64,000 nucleotides of DNA from positions 30,453-94,452 of the forward strand of contig JBBQKG010000009.1 in NCBI GenBank assembly GCA_038326655.1, written 5' to 3'. How positions within the stretch are numbered: position 1 is the first letter of the stretch; every line of letters starts with the position of its first letter. A program made the translations under genes and the position numbers. The stretch comes from JBBQKG01 sp038326655 (GTDB lineage: Bacteria; Actinomycetota; Thermoleophilia; Solirubrobacterales; JBBDJG01). Below, in pieces: positions 1 to 6,992 of this stretch. The notes under the pieces are model-generated. The model saw only the letters and a list, made by a program, of their open reading frames with translations. It had not been told where the DNA came from and ran no database searches.

Positions 1-285
1 GCTGGCGCGGCCGATCCCACGAAAGTGCGTGTGCGTCAGCACGTGTTCGGTGTCAAGCGCCACCGCCTCGATCGGCTTCAGCTTGATCTCCGCCCACGGC
101 TCCGTGAAGGCGTCCCAAAAACGGCGAATTCCCGGATGCCCCTGGTACCCGCCGCCCGATCCGACGAACTGCCCCGAGGGTTCCCACAGGGCGTCCTCGC
201 CGATCAGCTTCAGGGTTCTTTCGAAGTCGCCCTCGCTGAATCGCGCGAGCGCTTCACACACGATCTCCACGTTTTCCTGCGACAT
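1..285 (-). CDS. SnoaL-like (NTF2-fold) protein, 3' part cut by window edge
   Basis: The frame starts at an ATG at 285 with the MSQENV opening typical of a large Thermoleophilia NTF2-like family and runs off the window, leaving 95 residues. Visible parts are an N-terminal helix (EALARFSEGDFE), an acidic strand (EDALWEPSG), and GHPGIRRFWDAFTEP, the usual SnoaL loop-helix. The fold is a small cone-shaped alpha+beta barrel used by isomerases, hydratases and many proteins of unknown role; substrate cannot be inferred. It is the last of four tandem paralogs, with the upstream gene's stop codon only 3 nt before its ATG. The Shine-Dalgarno GGAG lies in that gene's last codons. Confidence 0.8.
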   Translation of the reverse strand, partial: MSQENVEIVCEALARFSEGDFERTLKLIGEDALWEPSGQFVGSGGGYQGHPGIRRFWDAFTEPWAEIKLKPIEAVALDTEHVLTHTHFRGIGRAS

Positions 286-288
286 CGC

Positions 289-696
289 CTACTCCGAGAG
301 GCCAGCGGCTTCGTGGGCGGCTCTGCGGTTGGGATAAAGGTCACAGCGAACGACCCGTCCGTGGCGCAGCGTGTAGATCCAAGCCCCGTGCTGGTCAATC
401 GGAACCCCGCTGGTCCGGCCCCTTCCCTGATGCCTGGCGACGATCAGCACTCGGTCGTCCAAATCCCGCACTTCCTCGATCTCGAATCGGTAGTCGCGGT
501 CGAAGGACCGGAACCAGTCCCCGAACCACGCGCCGACCGCATCCTTGCCGACAACTCCCGGTCCGCCTGCCGCGCGAAGGTCGCCGTGGTTGACGAGCAC
601 CATGTCGTCTGCATAGGCATCCATGATCGCTCGGAAGTCGCGCTTGTTCACGTTTTCGAACAAGCCCACGACGAGGTCGACGTTCTCCTGCGACAT
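289..696 (-). CDS. SnoaL-like (NTF2-fold) protein
   Basis: A 135-residue protein of the same family as both neighbours. It opens with MSQENVDLVVGLFENVNKRD and ends in GLSE like the other copies. The core shows DAYADDMVLVNHGD, then GKDAVGAWFGDWFRSF, and two C-terminal strands (VLIVARHQGRGR, GAWIYTLRHGRVVRCDLY) typical of a SnoaL domain. An extra Met directly upstream (699) is possible, but the family start MSQENV favours 696. It is second from last in the four-gene tandem array and probably co-transcribed. Function is unknown; members are often annotated as nuclear transport factor 2 family or ester cyclase-like. Family assignment is secure, substrate is not. Confidence 0.85.
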   Translation of the reverse strand: MSQENVDLVVGLFENVNKRDFRAIMDAYADDMVLVNHGDLRAAGGPGVVGKDAVGAWFGDWFRSFDRDYRFEIEEVRDLDDRVLIVARHQGRGRTSGVPIDQHGAWIYTLRHGRVVRCDLYPNRRAAHEAAGLSE

Positions 697-718
697 CACC
701 CGCGCAGTATCCGCAGGC

Positions 719-1147
719 TCAGGAGTCGGCGTGAGCGTCTTGCTCCGACAGGCCGAGGTCCGCGAGTGCGCGTCGGTAGTCCGTGTATACGACGAGCCTA
801 GTCACCAAGCTATTCCGGATATGGAAGACGCTCGCGGCCTTGGTCCACACCTGACCGATCTCCAGCCCGCTGGTCCTGCCGCGCCCGCCGAAGCGTGCGA
901 GCACCAGGATCCGTTCCTCGCCCAGCTCGAGGAACTCGTCGGGCTCCACGCGGAACTCCTCCCATGCGCTGAGCCACTCCCGCCACCCGTTCGCCATCCC
1001 GTCCAATCCCTTCCACCTGCCGGCCGAGGGAGTGTCGCCGATCGGCTGGAAGTCGATCTCGGGATCCGCCCAATGTGTCTCCTCGAAGACTCCGCGCTCC
1101 CATGCCGCGTAGATCGAGCGGACGATCTCCACGTTCTCCTGCGACAT
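719..1147 (-). CDS. SnoaL-like (NTF2-fold) protein
   Basis: 142 residues beginning MSQENVEIVRSIYAAWERG. The SnoaL fold is visible as an N-terminal helix, a WADPEIDFQPIG strand, the LDGMANGWREWLSAWEEF helix and a paired C-terminal sheet ending DLGLSE followed by a short EQDAHADS tail. It differs from the other copies by this tail, and the gap to the next gene downstream is 22 nt rather than 3. Upstream, the stop codon of the first array gene lies 3 nt before this ATG, with GGAG in its terminal Ser-Glu codons acting as ribosome binding site. No catalytic residues can be assigned with confidence. Confidence 0.85.
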   Translation of the reverse strand: MSQENVEIVRSIYAAWERGVFEETHWADPEIDFQPIGDTPSAGRWKGLDGMANGWREWLSAWEEFRVEPDEFLELGEERILVLARFGGRGRTSGLEIGQVWTKAASVFHIRNSLVTRLVVYTDYRRALADLGLSEQDAHADS

Positions 1148-1150
1148 CGC

Positions 1151-1555
1151 CTACTCCGACAGCCCCACGGCTTCGAGGGCTTCCTGGCGATCGAGAAAGA
1201 TGCGGATGCGCTTGATCTTGCCATGGGCCAGGTCGTAAACGTTTGCGCTGGGGATGTCGCTACCGAGGTTGATCCCGCTCGCCCGCCCGCTGATGTTGAG
1301 GCGCATGAAGCCCAGCACTCGATCAGTTCCTATCGACTCCAGCCTTTCAATGGTGACCCGGAAATCCGGAGCTGTATCGAGCACATCGGCGAAGAATCGC
1401 CTGATTCCATCGGACCCCTCGTAGGCGCCTTCGATTGGCGCGACCGGGTTTTCCATCCGGACGTCCGCTGTGCAACAGGCGAGGTAGCTGTCGACGTCGC
1501 CGTCGTTGACTGCCGCGACCGCCCGCTTCACAACCTCCACGTTCTCCTGCGACAT
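1151..1555 (-). CDS. SnoaL-like (NTF2-fold) protein, first gene of the tandem array
   Basis: A 134-residue protein starting MSQENVEVVKRAVAAVNDGD. The frame stays open upstream to 1768, but the family-specific N-terminus and loss of similarity before it fix the start at 1555. The conserved loop is GSDGIRRFFADVLDTAPDF, followed by strands RVLGFMRLNISGRASG and NVYDLAHGKIKRIRIFLDR, ending AVGLSE. Members with this layout are stand-alone NTF2-like domains of unknown ligand. As the most 5' gene of the four-copy array it should carry the array promoter in 1556-1670; I see no convincing -35/-10 pair there. Its last codons supply the GGAG used by the next copy. Confidence 0.85.
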   Translation of the reverse strand: MSQENVEVVKRAVAAVNDGDVDSYLACCTADVRMENPVAPIEGAYEGSDGIRRFFADVLDTAPDFRVTIERLESIGTDRVLGFMRLNISGRASGINLGSDIPSANVYDLAHGKIKRIRIFLDRQEALEAVGLSE

Positions 1556-1758
1556 CGCCCGCGCAGTATCGCCGTAGTAGGGGGGCCTCGCAATGACGAC
1601 GTGGTCCAGCACCGGGACGCTTCCGCCTCGCCAGTCACGACCGCAGCAGACACCCGAAGGGGCGCTGCGCGGTGAGAGGCGGCCACAACGCCAAGCCGGT
1701 CGAGATTCGACGCCGTGAGGGCAACCCTGGGAAGCGCCAGTTGGTTCTCCGCGCTGAC

Positions 1759-1809
1759 TGTCCCGCATTGTGTCCCGCAGAAGGCGCTATCCCGCGGGCG
1801 CTATCCCGC
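1759..1809 (+). repeat. Short TCCCGC-containing direct repeats
   Basis: GGCGCTATCCCGC occurs twice in tandem with a 14-nt period (1783-1795 and 1797-1809). Two further TGTCCCGC copies lie just upstream (about 1759-1777). They interrupt the decayed terminase frame and separate it from the dif-like site. Their origin (replication slippage or recombination scar) is not determinable from the sequence. Confidence 0.6.
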
Positions 1810-1829
1810 TCATGTCCAGGAAAGTGTCG

Positions 1830-1857
1830 GGTTGACATAACCTGCGTTATCGAGCAT
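1830..1857 (-). other. dif-like XerC/XerD recombination site
   Basis: Read on the minus strand the 28 nt are an 11-nt left arm ATGCTCGATAA, a 6-nt centre CGCAGG and an 11-nt right arm TTATGTCAACC. The right arm matches the strongly conserved XerD half-site (TTATGTNAA) of bacterial dif sequences. The left arm shares TGC-N-C-N-ATAA spacing with classical XerC half-sites, and ATAA/TTAT are inverted around the 6-nt centre as required. It could be the chromosomal dif, or an attachment site left by an element that uses host XerCD, given the adjacent terminase remnant. A chance palindrome or repressor operator remains possible. Confidence 0.4.
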
Positions 1858-2008
1858 TGAGGCGGCCAACGACCGGGAAACCCCCGTTCGCCCAGGCCCA
1901 CCCCGCGGCCGCCCGTTTGACCCGGTACGTGTGCAAGAGCCGGCCGCTACCCGGAAGGGCCGCAGCGCACGGAAACCGGCTCCCTGACCCTCCGAAGGCC
2001 CGCCCCGC

Positions 2009-2038
2009 TTGACAGAATCGCTTAGGGGAGCCTAATAT
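2009..2038 (+). promoter_or_regulatory. Promoter of the ZIP transporter gene
   Basis: TTGACA (2009-2014) and TAATAT (2033-2038) are separated by 18 nt, a near-consensus housekeeping sigma promoter pointing at the ZIP gene. The spacer and -10 hexamer are covered by the first inverted-repeat operator. A predicted start near 2045 gives a leader of about 44 nt that contains the second operator and the ribosome binding site AGGAG (2078-2082). Confidence 0.65.
2022..2035. promoter_or_regulatory. DtxR/IdeR/MntR-like operator, box 1
   Basis: TTAGGGGAGCCTAA is a 14-nt element with perfect TTAGG/CCTAA inverted arms. These arms match the half-sites of the iron/manganese-dependent DtxR-family box (TTAGGTTAGCCTAACCTAA). 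It overlaps the spacer and -10 of the ZIP promoter, the position expected for metal-dependent repression. Confidence 0.6.
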
Positions 2039-2052
2039 GCTCCGGCTAGCGG

Positions 2053-2066
2053 TTAGGCTGCCCTAA
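2053..2066. promoter_or_regulatory. DtxR/IdeR/MntR-like operator, box 2
   Basis: TTAGGCTGCCCTAA repeats the TTAGG arm and has CCTAA as its right arm around a different centre. It starts 31 nt after box 1, about three helical turns, so two repressor dimer pairs could bind the same DNA face. It lies in the early transcribed region. Confidence 0.55.
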
Positions 2067-2088
2067 CTACCTCGCACAGGAGCGCCTC

Positions 2089-2952
2089 GTGTCGTTTGCA
2101 GAAACCGTCATCCTCGGTGCCCTCGCGGGCTTCACGATCTATGTCGGCCTGCCCTTCGGCCGGCTCCAGCTGCTCTCCGAGCGGGCGCGTGTCGGCCTGG
2201 CGATGTTCTCGGTCGGCGTGCTCGCGTTTCTGTTCGTCGACGTCTTCGAGCACGCGTTCCAGATCGTGGAGGCGGCGGTCACGGGCCTCAAGGACGGCGA
2301 TCGCAGCTTCGCCGACGCGGCCGGCCTGGCCCTTCTGCTAGGCGCCGGCTTTGCCGCGGGAACGGCCGGCCTGGCCGTCGTCGAGCGGTGGATGCGCCCG
2401 ACCCGCGCGCCGCGGCCCGCGCCGATCGCGGGAGGCGCTGCCGACGCGATGACGTTGGAGGAGGCCGACGCGCTTGCCGCCGAGACCGCGTTCCAGCGCG
2501 CCCGTGCGCTTCGCACGGGCATGACGATCGCAGTTGCGATCGGTCTTCACAACTTCGCCGAAGGCCTTGCGATCGGCGTCTCCGCGAGCACGGGCGAGAT
2601 CGGCCTCGCAACCGTCCTGATCATCGGCTTCGCGCTCCACAACGCGACCGAAGGCTTCGGAATCGTTGGTCCGCTCGGAAACGTGCGACCGTCGTGGAGC
2701 TGGCTGGCGGTGGCGGGGCTCGTGGGCGGCGGACCGACCTTCCTGGGCTCGATGCTCGGCTACAACGTCACCTCGGAGCCGCTCGAGCTCGTCTTCTACG
2801 CGGTCTCCGGCGGGGCGATCCTCTACGTGATCGGCGAGGTCTGGAACGCGATGCGGCGGTACGGGCATCGCGAGCTGGGGCTCTGGCTGCTGTCGATCGG
2901 GTTCATGGCGGGACTCGTCACGGATCTGGTCGTCGTGTACGGCGGCGGCTGA
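2089..2952 (+). CDS. ZIP-family divalent metal transporter
   Basis: A 287-residue polytopic membrane protein. Helix IV carries HNFAEGLAIGVSAS and helix V carries ALHNATEGFGI. These two histidine/glutamate motifs form the binuclear metal site of ZIP (Zrt/Irt-like, ZupT/GufA) importers. The loop between helices III and IV is long and charged. The GTG start at 2089 is supported by AGGAG six nt upstream. Paired TTAGG/CCTAA operators in its promoter suggest metal-dependent repression by a DtxR/IdeR/MntR regulator. That would fit import of iron or manganese at least as well as zinc, although actual metal preference cannot be read from sequence. Length is close to the usual 250-300. Confidence 0.9.
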   Translation: MSFAETVILGALAGFTIYVGLPFGRLQLLSERARVGLAMFSVGVLAFLFVDVFEHAFQIVEAAVTGLKDGDRSFADAAGLALLLGAGFAAGTAGLAVVERWMRPTRAPRPAPIAGGAADAMTLEEADALAAETAFQRARALRTGMTIAVAIGLHNFAEGLAIGVSASTGEIGLATVLIIGFALHNATEGFGIVGPLGNVRPSWSWLAVAGLVGGGPTFLGSMLGYNVTSEPLELVFYAVSGGAILYVIGEVWNAMRRYGHRELGLWLLSIGFMAGLVTDLVVVYGGG

Positions 2953-3038
2953 GCAGCCGGCGCGGACCGCGAATAGCCGGCCACCCAAGCCTGCAGGCCT
3001 CAGGATCCGGGCGTGGGCTGCCGATCACTACCGGAGCC

Positions 3039-4133
3039 ATGGAGACTGCTCTTTCGGTACCGACCTCGGCGACGCCTTCTTTCGATACGCCTCTCGATCG
3101 CCGCGCCGTGGGGCGCATGGCGGCGGCGATCTGGGCGGCGATCGCATTCTTCGGCGCAGTCACGACCGCCAAGCCGCTGCGCTTTCCCGAGACCGACCTC
3201 TCCGCGATGCGCCTTGTCGTCTTCTCCGCGGCGGTGATCGCGGGCATCACCCTCGTGCTGCCCTGGGAACGCATCCCCAGGGCCTTCCTGAATGTCCTGC
3301 TGGTCCTGATGGCGGCCTACATCACCGCCCTTGCGCACGCGTCGGGAGCGGTCGGCGAGGGCTACATGATGCTCGTCACCTTCGGCGTCGCGCTCGCCGC
3401 GTGCTTCCTCCCCGTCCGCACCAGCGTTGCCCAGATCGTGATGATCGCGGCGCTCCTCGCGGCCGGGCTGATCCTGATCGACAAGGAAAATGCCGGCATC
3501 GAAGCCCTTCGCACGACGCTCTTGCTAGCCGTGCTGGTCGTCCTCTGTGGCCTCGTCCTGATCCTTCGTGCCGTGATCGCCGAGCGGGAGGCGCTCGTAG
3601 CGCGCGTCTACCAGCCCGGACTCCTGGACCGCCACGGCTTCGAAAAGGGACTCGACCAGGAGCTGTCGCGCGCGGGCCGCCATGACCGGTCGCTCACGGT
3701 CGTGCTGCTCGAGGTCTCGGGTGCGCTCGACGGGGACGCCGAAGACGGCGGCCGCGAACGGGTCGTGACCGCGGTGGCGCGCTCGATCCTCGGGCGGATC
3801 CGGGCCGAGGACAGCGCCGCGCACCTGGGCGGGCTCAAGTTTGGGGTGCTCGCGCCGGAGACTTCGGCGGAGGGCGCCGCGAACGTCTGCGAGACGATCG
3901 TCGACGTCGTGCGCAAGCGCCTCCTGACGCTCGGCTGGGACAGCTCGAGCTTCGACATCGCGGTCGGATGGGCCGACTACCCGCACCGGGCCCAGTCCCG
4001 GACCGAGCTGCTCGGCGTCGCGCGCGCCTATCTCGAGGCCGCCGTGGTCGAGAACGAGCTACGGCCGTCCTCGGCGGCCCGCGAGGCCTCCCGGGCCACG
4101 CGACCGGCGACCGCCGGGCCCGACGCCTCCTAG
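3039..4133 (+). CDS. Membrane protein with degenerate GGDEF-type domain
   Basis: 364 residues from ATG 3039. Residues about 28-185 form some six hydrophobic segments. A cytosolic C-terminal domain from about 195 begins DRHGFEKGLDQELSRAGRHDRSLTVVLLEV, as in diguanylate cyclases. The signature reads HLGGLKFGVL where GG(D/E)EF is expected, so the catalytic and metal-binding acids are missing and cyclase activity is unlikely. It may be a sensor or GTP/c-di-GMP-binding pseudo-enzyme. The ATG has only a weak, close GGAG; an upstream in-frame start is possible but would add unrelated sequence. It stands alone between the ZIP and acyltransferase genes on the same strand. Confidence 0.7.
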   Translation: METALSVPTSATPSFDTPLDRRAVGRMAAAIWAAIAFFGAVTTAKPLRFPETDLSAMRLVVFSAAVIAGITLVLPWERIPRAFLNVLLVLMAAYITALAHASGAVGEGYMMLVTFGVALAACFLPVRTSVAQIVMIAALLAAGLILIDKENAGIEALRTTLLLAVLVVLCGLVLILRAVIAEREALVARVYQPGLLDRHGFEKGLDQELSRAGRHDRSLTVVLLEVSGALDGDAEDGGRERVVTAVARSILGRIRAEDSAAHLGGLKFGVLAPETSAEGAANVCETIVDVVRKRLLTLGWDSSSFDIAVGWADYPHRAQSRTELLGVARAYLEAAVVENELRPSSAAREASRATRPATAGPDAS

Positions 4134-4196
4134 CCGACACGACGCTCGGTCCCCGGGACTTGCTTTCCGGCCGGAATCCGGCAAGATTCCGAAGCC

Positions 4197-5690
4197 ATGC
4201 CCGCCGACCGGCTGACAGCGCTCGACTCCTCGTTCCTGCACCTCGAGAACGCTGCGTCGCACATGCATGTCGCGTCGGTGACGATCTTCGAGGGACCGCC
4301 CCCGACTTACGAGGAGTTTCTCGGGCACATCGAGAGCCGGCTTTCGCTCGTGCCCAGATACCGGCAGAAGCTCAGGTTCGTGCCGCTGAACCAGGGCCGG
4401 CCGGTGTGGGTGGACGATCCCCATTTCAACCTCGAGTACCACGTGCGAGCGACGGCGCTGCCGCCGCCCGGCTCCGAGGAGCAGCTGAAGAACCTCGCGA
4501 GCCGCGTCTTCTCCCAGCAGTTGGACCGCACCAAGCCGCTGTGGGAGATCTGGCTCGTCCAGGGCCTCGCGCGAGGCCAAAGCTCGCCCACCGAGGCGGG
4601 GCGCTTCGCGCTTCTCGCAAAGACCCACCACGCCGTAATCGACGGCGTCGCCGGGGTCGACATCACGGCCGTCCTGTTCGACACCGCACGCGAGCCGGAG
4701 ACCCAGCCGGCGGGCGACGCCCACTGGTATCCGCGGCCCGAGCCGACCGGAACCCAGCTGCTGGCCGAGGCGCTGGTCGAGCGCGCCACCCAGCCCGCCG
4801 AGATCGTCCGGTCCGCCCGCGCGGCATTTCGCGCGCCCCGCCAGATCGCCCGGCGCGGACTCGAGGCGGTCTCTGCGATTGGCTCGCTGGCGCGCACCGG
4901 CCTCGCCGCCCCCTCCTCCCCGCTGAACGTCGACATCGGGGCCCACCGCCGATATGACTGGGTGCGGACCGACCTGAACGAGCTCAAGGCGATCAAGGAC
5001 CGGTTGGGCGGCACCGTCAACGACGTCGTCCTCACGGTTGTCACCGGCGCGCTGCGCAACTTCCTGGAGCGTCGTGGCGAGGAGGTCGGCGAGCTCGAGC
5101 TGAGAGCGATGATCCCGGTCAGCGTGCGACGAGAGGATGAGTACGGGCGGGCCGGCAACCGCGTCGCCGCGATGATGGCCCCGCTGCCGATCTACGAGCC
5201 GGACCCGGTCGAGCGACTGAACATCGTGCGGGAGGAGCTCGCGGACCTGAAGCAGAGTGGCCAGGCGGTCGGCGCACAAGTGCTCACGCAGCTGAGCGGC
5301 TTCGCGCCCCCGACCGTGATGGCCCAGGCGGCGCGGCTCCAGTCCCGCCAGCGCTTCTTCAACCTCGTCGTCACGAACGTGCCGGGCCCGCAGATGCCGC
5401 TGTACGTGCTCGGCAGGCAGCTGCTCGACCTCTTCCCCATGGCCCCGCTGGCACGGCGCCAGGCGCTCTGCATCGCGGTCATGAGCTACAACGGCATGAT
5501 GAACTTCGGCCTGCTCGGCGATTACGACGCAATGCCCGACCTCCGCCTGGTCGCGAGGGGCATCGAGGAGTCCCTCGAAGAGCTCCGGCGCGCAGCCGGC
5601 GTACGGAAGTCCCGTGCACCGCGCAAGCCCGCGCAGCGCGCCACGGCGGGCGCCCGTTCAGGCCGCAACGGCTCCGGCGCCGGCGAGTAG
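4197..5690 (+). CDS. WS/DGAT acyltransferase (wax ester synthase/diacylglycerol acyltransferase)
   Basis: 497 residues, the normal length for this family, opening MPADRLTALDSSFLHLE as actinobacterial members do. The catalytic HHxxxDG motif is present as HHAVIDG (His144, His145, Asp149). The region PLWEIWLVQGL and a C-terminal N-V-P-G-P element (VVTNVPGPQMPLYVLG) match the family's conserved blocks. The enzyme transfers fatty acyl from acyl-CoA to long-chain alcohol or diacylglycerol to make storage lipid at the membrane. The C-terminal 25 residues are Ala/Arg-rich and probably disordered. Together with the acyl-CoA ligase at 27890-29701 it suggests neutral lipid storage. The precise acceptor is unknown. 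Confidence 0.9.
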   Translation: MPADRLTALDSSFLHLENAASHMHVASVTIFEGPPPTYEEFLGHIESRLSLVPRYRQKLRFVPLNQGRPVWVDDPHFNLEYHVRATALPPPGSEEQLKNLASRVFSQQLDRTKPLWEIWLVQGLARGQSSPTEAGRFALLAKTHHAVIDGVAGVDITAVLFDTAREPETQPAGDAHWYPRPEPTGTQLLAEALVERATQPAEIVRSARAAFRAPRQIARRGLEAVSAIGSLARTGLAAPSSPLNVDIGAHRRYDWVRTDLNELKAIKDRLGGTVNDVVLTVVTGALRNFLERRGEEVGELELRAMIPVSVRREDEYGRAGNRVAAMMAPLPIYEPDPVERLNIVREELADLKQSGQAVGAQVLTQLSGFAPPTVMAQAARLQSRQRFFNLVVTNVPGPQMPLYVLGRQLLDLFPMAPLARRQALCIAVMSYNGMMNFGLLGDYDAMPDLRLVARGIEESLEELRRAAGVRKSRAPRKPAQRATAGARSGRNGSGAGE

Positions 5691-5702
5691 AGGAAAGGCC
5701 GA

Positions 5703-5723
5703 GCGGTCGCCTTTGGCGACCGC
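5703..5723 (+). terminator. Hairpin after the acyltransferase gene
   Basis: GCGGTCGCC (5703-5711), loop TTT, and GGCGACCGC (5715-5723) form a perfect 9-bp stem 12 nt after the stop codon. There is no following T-tract, so it may terminate weakly or only protect the 3' end. Confidence 0.45.
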
Positions 5724-5771
5724 GCGGGTCGGTGAGGTACAGCCGGCGCGGGGAGAGGTATCCTGTCGCGC

Positions 5772-6137
5772 GTGCAGGAGAACCGGATCGCCGTCGATCG
5801 GGGAGACGGAGTTGCGGTTGTAGTCGTTGAGGGGGAGCACGACGTCTACACCGCGCCTTCTATGAGCGAGCAGCTTGATTCGCTGCTGGACGAGGGCATG
5901 CCGTTCGTGATCGACCTCACGGGGGCGACGTTCGTCGACTCCTCGGTGCTGAGAGTGCTGCTGGAAGCACGCCGCCGGGCGGAGGAGCGCGGAGTCGGCT
6001 TCGCCGTTGCGCTCGGCCAGGAGGACTCGGGCCCGGTTCGCCGCGTGCTCGACATCACGGGCCTGCTGCCCGTGCTGCCCGTGCACCCGGGCCGCGCCGA
6101 CGCGATCGAAGCGGCGCGCGGGGGTAACCAGCGGTGA
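5772..6137 (+). CDS. STAS-domain anti-sigma factor antagonist
   Basis: 121 residues with one STAS domain. The conserved core is FVIDLTGATFVDSSVLRVLLEA; the DSS (Asp56-Ser57-Ser58) holds the serine that the partner kinase phosphorylates in SpoIIAA/RsbV proteins. Start is GTG 5772: no Shine-Dalgarno sequence is present, but TATCCT lies 7 nt upstream, suggesting a leaderless mRNA. Its stop overlaps the next gene, an RsbW-like ATPase, by 4 nt (GTGA), so antagonist and kinase are made together. The unphosphorylated form should bind the kinase and free a sigma factor. No sigma gene lies beside them, so the target is encoded elsewhere. Confidence 0.9.
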   Translation: MQENRIAVDRGDGVAVVVVEGEHDVYTAPSMSEQLDSLLDEGMPFVIDLTGATFVDSSVLRVLLEARRRAEERGVGFAVALGQEDSGPVRRVLDITGLLPVLPVHPGRADAIEAARGGNQR

Positions 6138-6988
6138 CCCCGGCGCTCCGGATCCGGCTTCCCGCGAAACCCGAAAACGTGGCGGTCGTGCGGCAGGCGC
6201 TGACCGGGCTCGGCGACGCCTTCGAGCTCGACCCCGACTTTCTCTCGGACGTCCGGACCGCCGTAACCGAGGCCTGCAACAACGTCGTGATCCATGCCTA
6301 CCCGGGAGAGGGCACCGGGATCATGGAGGTCGAGGCCGACGCCGGCGCGGACAGCGCGATCGACGTGCGCGTGCGCGACTACGGCGGCGGGCTGCAGCCC
6401 AACACGGTTCCCCCCCAGGAGCGCAGCCTGGGTCTCGGGCTTCCGCTGATCGCGGCGCTCGCGCGCCGCTACGAGATTCGCGGCCTCGAGAACGGCGGGC
6501 TCGAGGTGCACATGGTTTTCGCGGAGCCGAGCGGCCCCGACGCCGAGGTCCTGCGCGCCGAGCGCCTCTCCGCCACGGTGGCGGATGCAGCGGCAAGCGC
6601 CGCGGGCCTCTCGATCGTCCCTGGGCCGCTGGTTTCGGCGATCTCGAGCCGCGTCACCGCGATGCTCGCCGCGCGCGCCGACTTCCCGCTCGACCGCCTT
6701 GCGGACGCCGTGCTGGTGAGCGACGCGATCGCCGCACACGCCGACGACTACGTCTACGGGGGCGATGTCGGCCTCGCGATCGAGGACGGCGACGGGTCCC
6801 TCGACTTCAGGGTCGGCCCCCTCCGCGAGGGAGGCGCACGGGGCCTTCTTGCCGAGCTCGAGGTTCCGGGCTTCGGCGGGTCGCTCGAGCGCCTCGTCGA
6901 CCGGGTCGAGGTCGAGGACTTCAGTCCCGGGGACGGCGAGTTCCTGGTGCTCACGATCCACAACGGGAACAGGGCGAAAGCGGAATAG
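6134..6988 (+). CDS. RsbW/SpoIIAB-like anti-sigma ATPase with extra C-terminal domain
   Basis: 284 residues, about twice the usual 140-150. Residues 1-135 are a HATPase_c domain with N-box TEACNNVVIHAY, G1 box RDYGGGL and G2 box GLGLPLI, as in serine kinases that hold a sigma factor inactive. Residues about 145-284 look like a second related domain. LADAVLVSDAIAAHADDYVYGG resembles an N-box helix, but the glycine-rich ATP boxes are absent, so this half is probably non-catalytic. It is co-translated with the upstream STAS antagonist (4-nt overlap) and followed by a strong hairpin. This makes a two-gene partner-switching unit, likely for stress or general sigma control. Confidence 0.85.
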   Translation: MTPALRIRLPAKPENVAVVRQALTGLGDAFELDPDFLSDVRTAVTEACNNVVIHAYPGEGTGIMEVEADAGADSAIDVRVRDYGGGLQPNTVPPQERSLGLGLPLIAALARRYEIRGLENGGLEVHMVFAEPSGPDAEVLRAERLSATVADAAASAAGLSIVPGPLVSAISSRVTAMLAARADFPLDRLADAVLVSDAIAAHADDYVYGGDVGLAIEDGDGSLDFRVGPLREGGARGLLAELEVPGFGGSLERLVDRVEVEDFSPGDGEFLVLTIHNGNRAKAE

Positions 6989-6992
6989 AACG

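Larger units (their letters stand above)
1672..1860 (+). pseudogene. Remnant of phage terminase small subunit (P27-type) N-terminus
   Basis: A GTG at 1672 opens a 62-codon frame. Its first 25 residues contain RGGHNAKPVEI and EGNPGKR, the hallmark N-terminal segment of P27-family phage terminase small subunits, which normally run about 120-160 residues. After roughly codon 25 (about 1746) the similarity stops and the frame continues as low-complexity sequence with TCCCGC repeats until the stop at 1860. This looks like a decayed or truncated phage packaging gene rather than a working one. No other phage gene is visible nearby, but a dif-like site lies at its 3' end. The resemblance is recognised from memory of the family, not a search. 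Confidence 0.45.
1556..2008. other. Intergenic region without intact gene
   Basis: This stretch of about 450 nt between the SnoaL array and the ZIP promoter has no full-length coding frame with actinobacterial third-position GC pattern. It holds the terminase remnant, the TCCCGC repeats and the dif-like site described separately. From 1861 to 2008 nothing recognisable was seen. Confidence 0.6.

Noticed and set aside
1635..1901. Minus-strand open frame across the terminase remnant
   Set aside because: Composition and lack of ribosome binding site suggest an antisense shadow; it has no recognisable motif.
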